From an uncultured Lachnospiraceae bacterium (GTDB lineage: Bacteria > Bacillota > Clostridia > Lachnospirales > Lachnospiraceae), in the NCBI GenBank assembly GCA_910585395.1, contig CAJUCK010000007.1, positions 27,179 through 39,033 on the forward strand: DNA of 11,855 nt. Direction: 5' to 3'. The notes beneath the pieces are model-generated. The model was not told the origin of the DNA. It was given only the letters and a program-made list of their open reading frames with translations, and did not search any database. Made by a program: the position numbers and the translations under genes. Below are positions 1 to 6,549 of this stretch, in pieces. Numbering within the stretch: position 1 is the stretch's first letter; each line of letters starts with the position of its first letter.

Positions 1-1441
1 GAAGGTTTGTGGAACCGTAGCCCCAAGCAAGATGCAGAAGATATAATACCCCGCCGATGGCAAGGGAAGAGGCAAGAACGCCGATCAGCTCGCCGATCTG
101 CTGTCTTTTAGGAGTTGCCCCTAAAATATATCCAGTCTTTAAGTCCTGTGAAGTATCGCCTGCGATGGCAGCAACGATACAGATTACACCGCCGATTGCG
201 ATAGCCGCTGTCATGCCGGCTTGTCCGGTGGAACCTGTTGCCTTTAAAGCAATGGTGGCAACCAGCAGAGTTGCAATGGTCATACCGGAAACTGGGTTGT
301 TGCTGCTTCCAACAAGACCTACCATACGGGAGGAAACAGTTGCAAAGAAGAAACCAAATATAACAATCAGGAATGCCCCAAATAAGTTGATGGGGATTAC
401 TGGAACAATCCAGATAGCAAGGGCAAGAACAGCGATGCCTCCCAGAATGAATTTAATATTTAGATCCTGATTGGTACGTTCGTCTGTAGCAGCGCCTTTT
501 CCAAAACCTTTTAATGCGTCGCGGAAGGTTCTGATAATCAGCGGAAGAGACTTGATCAGACTAAGTACCCCGCCGCAGGCAACAGCGCCTGCACCGATAT
601 ATTTGATATAATTGGTCCAGATGGCAAAAGAACCGCCCTCGGCATATAATTCTGCGATGCTGACATCTGCCGGGAATAACACAATATCTGGTCCGAATAA
701 TACAATTAATGGCATCAATACAAACCAGCCCAGGATACCGCCGCAGAACAGATAAGAAGAAATCTTAGGTCCGCAGATATATCCAACGCCAAGCAGGGCA
801 GGCAGTACATCCATACCTACACCAGAGCCTTTATAAGCTGGAATTTCATAATGCACTTCACTGGGAAATACTTTCAAACCATCTGTGATAAATTTATAAG
901 CTGCCGCAATGCCAAGACCTGCAAATACAGTAGAAGCTTTATCGCCGCCTTCTTCGCCGGCCATCAGTACTTCAGCGCACGCCTTGCCTTCCGGATAGGG
1001 AAGGGTTCCATGCTCCTGTACGATCAATGCTTTTCTCAAGGGAACCATAAACAGGATTCCAAGAGCGCCGCCGATAAATGCAATAACGGCAATTTCCACC
1101 AGAGAAGGCGCAGAAGTGCCCCACTCACTTGCCCACAGGAATAATGCAGGCAAAGTAAAAATTGCACCTGCCGCTACAGATTCTCCAGCAGAACCGATGG
1201 TCTGTACCATATTATTCTCAAGGATGGAATCTTTCTTTAAAATCTTCCGGATAATACCCATTGAGATAACTGCTGCCGGAATGGATGCAGATACCGTCAT
1301 CCCCACACGGAGACCCAGGTATGCATTTGCCCCGCCGAACACAATTGCCAGAATGATTCCAAGTATTATGGAAGTTGCAGTGAATTCCGGAAGTGTCTTG
1401 CTGGCTGGAACAAAAGGTTTAAAATCTTTGTTCTCATTCAT
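1..1441 (-). CDS. OPT-family oligopeptide transporter (partial, C-terminus off the window)
   Basis: Polytopic membrane permease of the prokaryotic OPT (oligopeptide transporter) family, likely importing small peptides or a metal-peptide complex by cation symport. The reading frame is open for 480 codons from the ATG at 1441 to the left edge, so the 3' part is missing; prokaryotic members usually run to roughly 640 residues. Family-typical stretches are NAYLGLRVGMTVSAS (about residues 39-53), ENNMVQTIGSAGESVAAG (75-92), PYPEGKACAEVL (148-159) and SNNPVSGMT further on. Hydrophobic segments occur throughout, and there is no signal peptide. The start is supported by AAGGAGAG about 10 nt upstream and by a sigma-A promoter at 1474-1502. 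It is divergent from alaA across a 500-bp gap. The family call is firm; the substrate is not determinable from the sequence. Confidence 0.93.
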   Translation of the reverse strand, partial: MNENKDFKPFVPASKTLPEFTATSIILGIILAIVFGGANAYLGLRVGMTVSASIPAAVISMGIIRKILKKDSILENNMVQTIGSAGESVAAGAIFTLPALFLWASEWGTSAPSLVEIAVIAFIGGALGILFMVPLRKALIVQEHGTLPYPEGKACAEVLMAGEEGGDKASTVFAGLGIAAAYKFITDGLKVFPSEVHYEIPAYKGSGVGMDVLPALLGVGYICGPKISSYLFCGGILGWFVLMPLIVLFGPDIVLFPADVSIAELYAEGGSFAIWTNYIKYIGAGAVACGGVLSLIKSLPLIIRTFRDALKGFGKGAATDERTNQDLNIKFILGGIAVLALAIWIVPVIPINLFGAFLIVIFGFFFATVSSRMVGLVGSSNNPVSGMTIATLLVATIALKATGSTGQAGMTAAIAIGGVICIVAAIAGDTSQDLKTGYILGATPKRQQIGELIGVLASSLAIGGVLYLLHLAWGYGSTNL

Positions 1442-1473
1442 TTGAATTTACTCTCCTTTATTTTATTTTTTAC

Positions 1474-1502
1474 ATTTTAACAAGTTTTTAACAATTTGTC
1501 CA
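1474..1502 (-). promoter_or_regulatory. Sigma-A promoter of the OPT transporter gene
   Basis: On the minus strand, TGGACA (1502-1497) and TAAAAT (1479-1474) are separated by exactly 17 bp. Transcription would start near 1467, giving a leader of about 25 nt that carries the AAGGAGAG ribosome site. The match is one mismatch from consensus in each box. No start site has been measured. Confidence 0.7.
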
Positions 1503-1560
1503 CTTTATTTGAAATTTAGTTTTCGTTTTTGGCAGATTATGCCAAAGAAGATTATGGCAT

Positions 1561-1730
1561 TGGCGTTTCAAAGCTCTGGCTGGTGCAGAGCATCTGTCAC
1601 AAAATGTGACAGATGAAGATTACATATAGACTGCATCTGGAAAACAAGTTTTCCAAGTGCAATCTAATGTAATTTAATCCTGCTGCATACGCAGCAGATT
1701 CTATGCACCAGCCAGAGCTTTGAAACGCCA
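1561..1730. repeat. 170-bp palindromic element with 27-bp perfect inverted repeats and three internal hairpins
   Basis: The arms 1561-1587 and 1704-1730 are exact reverse complements over 27 nt (outer end TGGCGTTTCAAAGCTCTGG). Between them lie three more hairpins: an 11-bp perfect stem at 1591-1615 with loop AAA; a long imperfect stem at about 1619-1673, made of ATTACAT/ATGTAAT, then a 9-bp helix with one mismatch, then TGGAAAAC/GTTTTCCA around AA; and a 7-bp perfect stem at 1680-1697 with loop ATAC. A single strand would fold as a closed multibranch cloverleaf. There is no ORF inside and no clear target-site duplication at the ends. It lies between the divergent promoters of the OPT gene and alaA. 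It could be a MITE-like palindromic repeat or a structured RNA; the sequence alone cannot separate these. Confidence 0.8.
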
Positions 1731-1744
1731 GGTTTATGAATGTA

Positions 1745-1773
1745 TTGCTTTTTAGAATATTCTGAATTATAAT
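1745..1773 (+). promoter_or_regulatory. Sigma-A promoter of alaA
   Basis: TTGCTT (1745-1750), 17 bp, then a perfect TATAAT (1768-1773). The predicted start near 1780 gives a long leader of about 160 nt before the ATG at 1942. The leader holds CTGTTTAAACAG (1885-1896), followed by a second CTGTTT (1905-1910) that could pair with the AAACAG half. The -10 box is perfect; the -35 box is weak. Confidence 0.6.
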
Positions 1774-1941
1774 TTAAAAAAATTTGAAACAAAATGGAAA
1801 TGAGGTTCAGTTTATGGAGAAAGTGTGATAACATGAACGATTTTTTATCCAGAAAATCATGATTGACTGACAGAGAATAATTAACTGTTTAAACAGAATA
1901 AAGGCTGTTTAGAGAGAGGATGGAAATGGAGGAATTTAGAG

Positions 1942-3159
1942 ATGAGAGAATACAGAAAATCTTCAAAACTGGATAATGTATTATATGATGTGAGAGGTCC
2001 GGTGGTAGATGAGGCAGCCAGAATGGAAGAAGCTGGAACGAATGTCTTGAAGCTTAATATTGGAAATCCAGCTCCCTTTGGTTTTTGCACACCAGATGAG
2101 GTGATATATGATATGCAGCGCCAGCTGACAGAATGTGAGGGATACTCTGCTGCGAAAGGGCTTTTTTCAGCAAGAAAGGCCATTATGCAGTATGCGCAGA
2201 TAAAGCAGATTCCCAATCTTTCAATAGAAGATATCTACACGGGAAATGGTGTCAGCGAACTGATCAATATCAGCATGTCTGCATTGCTGAATGACAAAGA
2301 TGAGGTTCTTGTGCCCGCTCCAGATTATCCTCTTTGGACGGCGTGTGTTACGCTGGCAGGCGGAAAAGCGGTGCATTATATCTGCGACGAACAGGCAGAA
2401 TGGTATCCTGACCTTAAGGATATCAGAGATAAAATAACAGACAAAACAAAGGCGATTGTAATTATTAATCCCAATAATCCTACAGGTGCGTTGTATCCAC
2501 GGGAGGTATTGCAGCAGATTGTGGATATTGCCAGAGAACATCAATTGATATTATTTTCGGATGAAATTTATGACCGTCTGGTAATGGAAGAGGAAGAACA
2601 TGTGTCTATTGCATCCCTGGCTCCAGATTTGTTCTGTGTTACATACAGCGGATTGTCAAAATCTCATATGATTGCAGGATTCCGTATCGGCTGGATGATC
2701 TTGAGCGGCAATAAAAAAGCAGCAAAGGATTACATTGAAGGACTGAATATGCTGTCTAATATGAGGCTTTGCTCTAATGTGCCTGCACAGTCCATTGTGC
2801 AGACAGCTCTGGGCGGTTACCAAAGTGTAAATAAATATATTGTTCCAGGAGGAAGAATTTATGAACAGAGAGAGTATATCTGTCAAGCGTTGAATGATAT
2901 TCCAGGAATCAGCGCAGTAAAGCCCAAAGCTGCATTTTACATTTTTCCCAAACTTGATGTCAGGAAATTTAATATTTCTGATGATGAGAAGTTTGCGCTT
3001 GATTTGTTGCGTGAGAAAAAAATCCTTATCATCCATGGGGGAGGATTTAACTGGAAGCATCCAGATCATTTCCGAGTAGTGTTTCTGCCGCGGATTGAGG
3101 TGCTGAAAGATGCAGTGGAAAGTCTTTCAGATTTTCTCAGTCATTATCATCAGCCATAA
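1942..3159 (+). CDS. alaA: Glutamate-pyruvate (alanine) aminotransferase, AlaA type
   Basis: PLP-dependent class I/II aminotransferase, cytoplasmic, expected to make L-alanine from pyruvate with glutamate as amino donor. The product is 405 residues, the same length as E. coli AlaA as I recall it, and it shares long blocks with that protein: LNIGNPAPFGF (38-48), GNGVSELI (101-108), LVPAPDYPLWTA (123-134) and IINPNNPTGA (174-183). The PLP lysine is K240 in SGLSK. Other cofactor contacts are N179, D207 and Y210 (DEIY), and R248 in AGFR. The start has GGAGG about 8 nt upstream. It is transcribed alone from the promoter at 1745-1773 and converges on the AIM24 gene with only 9 bp between the stop codons. 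The annotation is strong; exact substrate preference among small amino acids is inferred from family membership. Confidence 0.92.
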   Translation: MREYRKSSKLDNVLYDVRGPVVDEAARMEEAGTNVLKLNIGNPAPFGFCTPDEVIYDMQRQLTECEGYSAAKGLFSARKAIMQYAQIKQIPNLSIEDIYTGNGVSELINISMSALLNDKDEVLVPAPDYPLWTACVTLAGGKAVHYICDEQAEWYPDLKDIRDKITDKTKAIVIINPNNPTGALYPREVLQQIVDIAREHQLILFSDEIYDRLVMEEEEHVSIASLAPDLFCVTYSGLSKSHMIAGFRIGWMILSGNKKAAKDYIEGLNMLSNMRLCSNVPAQSIVQTALGGYQSVNKYIVPGGRIYEQREYICQALNDIPGISAVKPKAAFYIFPKLDVRKFNISDDEKFALDLLREKKILIIHGGGFNWKHPDHFRVVFLPRIEVLKDAVESLSDFLSHYHQP

Positions 3160-3168
3160 AAGATATTA

Positions 3169-3876
3169 TCAGTCGATTCCTACCTGGATGCCGCTGGTCC
3201 GTTCAGAGGGCTGGATCAGTACAGAAACGGGCTGGTTTCCAGGCCATTCAAAGGCATATGATTCTCCAGAATGCTGTCCGATCAGGTTTTTCCAGGACAA
3301 ATCAGCCTTAATCTGAGGATCACCGTAGCCGTACTGGCTCATCCAGCAGATCACAGCGTCTGGGTCTGCCGAGATGACGCTGTTGGTGTGCACATTTGAC
3401 AAAACAATGGGGTTTCCATCTGATAAGATTGCAACATAGGCATTTTCTCCGTTGCCGGTAAGAGTAGAGGTGGCGAGACCTTTCTGAGACAAAATCCCTA
3501 CGCCGATAAAGCGCACGTCGTATTTACAATCCTGGGTGAAGGCAAGAATATTTTCAGATTCCACGGAAATTACTTCTCCCATTCCAAGTTTATATACAAT
3601 TACATGTTGTCCATAGTTGGCATAGTAAGTAACAGAATTGCCAGACATGGTAACTTTCATCAGCGGAATATTTTCTTTTGTTACGCGGCGGGCCAGTGAA
3701 CCAAGAGCTGCCTGGACAAAATTATTCTGCGGGCCCAGCAGTAGTTTTTCAAATTTGTAATTTTTGCCGCCGGAGCTTTCTCCTGCGATAAATGCGCCGG
3801 CTCTGGTGATAAGGACATCACTGCCGGTGCATGTTACCTTTAAGGTCAGTTCGTTTATTGTTTCGAATGTAAGCAT
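3169..3876 (-). CDS. AIM24-family protein
   Basis: A 235-residue protein of the AIM24 family (Pfam AIM24, formerly DUF124/TIGR00266), recognised by its overall beta-rich pattern: VLITRAGAFIAGE near the N-terminus (21-33), a glycine-rich SSGGKNYKFEKLLLG segment (34-48), and FIGVGILSQKGLATSTLTGNG in the second half. Bacterial members are predicted double-psi or beta-helix-like proteins without known catalytic activity. The yeast homologue is a mitochondrial inner-membrane factor. No transmembrane segment or signal peptide is visible. A longer frame begins at a TTG at 3897, but AGGAGG lies 6 nt before the ATG at 3876, so that start is preferred. It begins 17 nt after the terD-like stop codon, on the same strand, so the two are almost certainly co-transcribed. 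Role unknown; a stress-linked function is inferred only from the neighbour. Confidence 0.85.
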   Translation of the reverse strand: MLTFETINELTLKVTCTGSDVLITRAGAFIAGESSGGKNYKFEKLLLGPQNNFVQAALGSLARRVTKENIPLMKVTMSGNSVTYYANYGQHVIVYKLGMGEVISVESENILAFTQDCKYDVRFIGVGILSQKGLATSTLTGNGENAYVAILSDGNPIVLSNVHTNSVISADPDAVICWMSQYGYGDPQIKADLSWKNLIGQHSGESYAFEWPGNQPVSVLIQPSERTSGIQVGID

Positions 3877-3893
3877 ATAATTCCTCCTGTGTA

Positions 3894-4598
3894 TCAAATC
3901 GTCTCAACGCCATATAACTGGCATAAACCTGCTAAATCTTTTGCAACACCATTTCCAATGGCATTGCATTTCCACATTCCTTTGTACTGATAAATCTCAC
4001 CGATCATCATGGAAATTACATTGGGGTAATAGTCTGTCATTTGAAAACTTACCAGTTCCTGTCTTGTATCTGCGTCAAGAATACGAATATAAGCATCTCT
4101 GACCATGCTGAAATTCAGATGATGTGTAAATGCGTCATTTATAGTGAGCACAAATACTATTTTTGCTGCGGCAGGATTTAAGCGTTTTAAGTCGACAGAG
4201 ATAAATTCCCGGTCTGTGTGGCTGGAAAGAGAAAAATGGACGCTTTTGTCAGGGCTGTATTCCTGACCGTAAAAAACGAACCAGTCGTCTCCCAGTACTT
4301 TACCGTCTGCACCCAGAATGAATGCAGATACATCAAGGTCACACTGTGGATTTACAGTATGCCATCCCAGACATACATGGATATGTTTTGTAGTCCCCGC
4401 AGGGTCCAGGGGAACTTTCTGCCCTTTTTGTATGCGATGGAGCAGAGGCGGGATAACTGTTTCAGGAGCGGATGCCCCAGTCGTGCCGGGCTGTATCGTA
4501 TCAGTGCTGAGCTGCGTCAGGTTTTTGTCAGATATATTGATACGCAGAATAGAATTGCAGTCCAGGGGCATTGACGACCGCATGGGAATATCTATCAT
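3894..4598 (-). CDS. TerD-family stress protein with a degenerate calcium loop
   Basis: A 234-residue protein with an N-terminal extension of about 55 residues followed by a TerD domain: IQKGQKVPLDP (56-66), LGWHTVNPQCDLDVSAFIL (77-95), DDWFVFYGQ (104-112), KIVFVLTIND (146-155), NFSMVRDAYIRILD (162-175) and IGEIYQYKGMWKCNAIGNG (199-217). TerD proteins are cytoplasmic calcium-binding proteins tied to tellurite, metal and general stress. The DLD part of the metal site is present at 87-89, but the usual acidic GDN...GDDE loop is replaced by a shorter SLSSHTDRE (123-131). A TTG at 4619 gives a longer frame, but AAGGAGG lies about 6 nt before the ATG at 4598. It is the first gene of an operon with the AIM24 gene. 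Family assignment is confident; the actual stress signal is unknown. Confidence 0.87.
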   Translation of the reverse strand: MIDIPMRSSMPLDCNSILRINISDKNLTQLSTDTIQPGTTGASAPETVIPPLLHRIQKGQKVPLDPAGTTKHIHVCLGWHTVNPQCDLDVSAFILGADGKVLGDDWFVFYGQEYSPDKSVHFSLSSHTDREFISVDLKRLNPAAAKIVFVLTINDAFTHHLNFSMVRDAYIRILDADTRQELVSFQMTDYYPNVISMMIGEIYQYKGMWKCNAIGNGVAKDLAGLCQLYGVETI

Positions 4599-4710
4599 TT
4601 GTAACCTCCTTGAAGTCAATTATTTACCATTTTATCAGAAATTCCTGGTGATTGCTATATGAAATTTAATGCACGGAATGGTTTACAGTACTTTTCTGCT
4701 GGAAATACTC

Positions 4711-4739
4711 TTTATACTTTATATAAGAAGCAGCTGCAA
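4711..4739 (-). promoter_or_regulatory. Possible promoter of the terD-AIM24 operon
   Basis: On the minus strand, TTGCAG (4739-4734) and TATAAA (4716-4711) are 17 bp apart. The implied leader is about 105 nt. The -35 box is only a partial match, and a closer TAAAAT lies near 4630-4640 without a good -35 box, so this is tentative. The rest of the 4599-4914 gap is AT-rich and holds no ORF or strong hairpin that I could find. Confidence 0.38.
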
Positions 4740-4854
4740 AAAACCTGGTCTATAAACGGCTTTCCCGCAGTACATCTTTAGGCTGGCAGCAGCAACAACT
4801 TTTAAAGCAGCAGATGATGTGTATTAAAAATACGGTAACTCAAGAAAAGAATAC

Positions 4855-4883
4855 TTGTAAAAACAGAAAAAAGCCAGTACAAT
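4855..4883 (+). promoter_or_regulatory. Sigma-A promoter of the NSS transporter gene
   Basis: TTGTAA (4855-4860), a 17-bp spacer, then TACAAT (4878-4883). Transcription would start near 4890, giving a leader of about 25 nt that is nearly all ribosome binding site (GGAGGAGG, 4902-4909). Confidence 0.7.
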
Positions 4884-4914
4884 AGAAGAAATTGCACAAA
4901 TGGAGGAGGAAAGA

Positions 4915-6321
4915 ATGAATAAAGAAAAAAACAGAAACTCGTTTTCAGGTTCCATCGGTTTTGTACTGGCAGCAGCAGGCAGCGCTGTAGGTTTGGGAAA
5001 TATCTGGCGGTTTCCTTATCTGGCAGCCAAAGACGGCGGCGGTCTTTACCTGGTAATATACCTGATATTGGCATTGACTTTCGGATTTACGCTTTTGGCA
5101 ACTGAGATTGCCATTGGAAGAAAGACGAAACAAAGCCCTCTTACAGCTTATGGAAAAATGCATCCCAAATGGGGATTTCTAGGTGTGATTGCCTGTCTGG
5201 TTCCAATCATTATTATGCCTTATTACTGCGTGATTGGCGGCTGGGTGGTAAAATATTTTATTGCTTATCTTACTGGAGACGGTGCACAGGCAGCGGCAGA
5301 CGGATATTTTACAGAGCATATTACCGGGGAAATTCAGCCGATTGTGCTGATGCTTGTATTCCTGTTTGTGGTGGCATTCATTGTAATCCGAGGCGTCAAC
5401 AAGGGGATAGAAACATTTTCAAAAGTGCTTATGCCGATATTGATTTTGCTGGTGCTTGGAATCGCAATATTCTCTCTGACAATATCTCATACTGACGACC
5501 AGGGCGTTACCAGAACGGGTCTTGAGGGACTCTGGATTTATACAGTTCCGGATTTTACCGGGATGACAGTAAAAGGATTTTTTACAGTGCTTCTGGATGC
5601 CATGGGACAATTGTTTTTCAGTCTCAGTGTTGCCATGGGAATTATGGTGGCATATGGTTCTTATGTGAAGGATGACGACAATCTGGTGCGTTCTATCAAC
5701 CAGATTGAGATTTTTGATACAGCAGTGGCATTTCTTGCCGGCGTCATGATTATTCCGGCAGTATATACTTTTATGGGCAGAGAAGGCATGAATGCTTCTG
5801 GACCAGGGCTGATGTTTGTATCGCTGCCCAAAGTGTTTTCTGCTATGGGGCGGGTTGGAAACCTGGTGGGATGTTTCTTTTTTGCCATGGTATTATTTGC
5901 TGCCTTGACCAGCGCAATTTCCATTATGGAGGCAGTGGTATCGAGTCTTATGGACAAATTCCATTTATCGAGAATGAAAGCTTGTCTCATTGAGACAGCA
6001 ATTGCGTTAGTCGGAGGAATTGTAGTCTGCCTGGGCTATAATAAATGGTATTTCGAGCTTGAGCTCCCAAACGGAGCTGTAGCGCAGATATTGGATGTTA
6101 TGGATTATCTGAGCAATAATCTGTTCATGCCTTTGGTGGCAATTGGAACCTGTATATTGATTGGCTGGATTTTGAAACCAAAGACTATTATTGATGAGGC
6201 GGAAAAAGGCGGGGCGAAGTTCGGAAGACGTGGTCTGTATACCGTGATGATAAAGTATATCGCGCCAGTTCTGCTGGTGATTCTGCTGTTAAAATCAGTG
6301 GGAATATTGACGATTATTTAA
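4915..6321 (+). CDS. Sodium-dependent amino-acid symporter, NSS (SLC6/LeuT) family
   Basis: A 468-residue integral membrane protein of the neurotransmitter:sodium symporter family, expected to import an amino acid with Na+. The unwound TM1 signature AVGLGNIWRFPYLAAKDGGG lies at residues 24-43. The TM6 region reads MGQLFFSLSVAMGIMVAYGSY (230-250). TM8 reads ALTSAISIMEA, where A329, T332 and S333 line up with the LeuT Na2-site residues. D268 sits in TM7 near the position where prokaryotic members carry an acidic residue in place of chloride, suggesting chloride independence (inference). The length and segment count fit the 11-TM prokaryotic type. An ATG at 4900 is in frame, but GGAGGAGG at 4902-4909 overlaps it and serves the ATG at 4915. 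Monocistronic, with its own promoter and terminator. Substrate cannot be read from the sequence. Confidence 0.93.
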   Translation: MNKEKNRNSFSGSIGFVLAAAGSAVGLGNIWRFPYLAAKDGGGLYLVIYLILALTFGFTLLATEIAIGRKTKQSPLTAYGKMHPKWGFLGVIACLVPIIIMPYYCVIGGWVVKYFIAYLTGDGAQAAADGYFTEHITGEIQPIVLMLVFLFVVAFIVIRGVNKGIETFSKVLMPILILLVLGIAIFSLTISHTDDQGVTRTGLEGLWIYTVPDFTGMTVKGFFTVLLDAMGQLFFSLSVAMGIMVAYGSYVKDDDNLVRSINQIEIFDTAVAFLAGVMIIPAVYTFMGREGMNASGPGLMFVSLPKVFSAMGRVGNLVGCFFFAMVLFAALTSAISIMEAVVSSLMDKFHLSRMKACLIETAIALVGGIVVCLGYNKWYFELELPNGAVAQILDVMDYLSNNLFMPLVAIGTCILIGWILKPKTIIDEAEKGGAKFGRRGLYTVMIKYIAPVLLVILLLKSVGILTII

Positions 6322-6382
6322 GTCAGAATCATAGAATATGGTAAGATTTAAACAGTAAGAAAAATCTTATGACGGAACAAAT

Positions 6383-6421
6383 AAAACTATCCTGGGAAAC
6401 AAGTTTCCCAGGATAGTTTTT
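6383..6421. terminator. Strong intrinsic terminator, probably bidirectional
   Basis: A perfect 18-bp stem (6383-6400 with 6403-6420) closed on AA, effectively a CAAG tetraloop, GC-rich in the middle (CCTGGGAAAC). It ends in TTTTT on the plus strand and gives TTTTATTTG on the minus strand. It sits 61 nt after the NSS stop codon and can also end the anti-sigma transcript arriving from the other side. The remaining 6422-6549 shows no further hairpin or ORF of note. Confidence 0.88.
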
Positions 6422-6549
6422 GTACATATTGTCTGCAATGATCTGCAGGGGGTAAGCTTTAAAACGAATGTATGTCCTGCAATTTATATTTGTGCGGCAG
6501 CCCCTGTTCTAAAGGCTGTTTATTTCTTGCAGCCCGTTATCCAGCCGGA

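Noticed and set aside
57..1445. Plus-strand open frames at 57-470, 851-1144 and 1116-1445
   Set aside because: They lie antisense to the continuous 480-codon OPT transporter frame, have no ribosome sites and show no recognisable domain.
1561..1730. Reading the palindromic element as a simple intrinsic terminator for either flanking gene
   Set aside because: Both flanking genes are transcribed away from it, it lacks a terminal U-tract and its size is far beyond a terminator hairpin.
1551..1745. Target-site duplication flanking the 170-bp element
   Set aside because: TTATG occurs near both ends but not directly next to the inverted repeats, so it does not qualify as a duplication.
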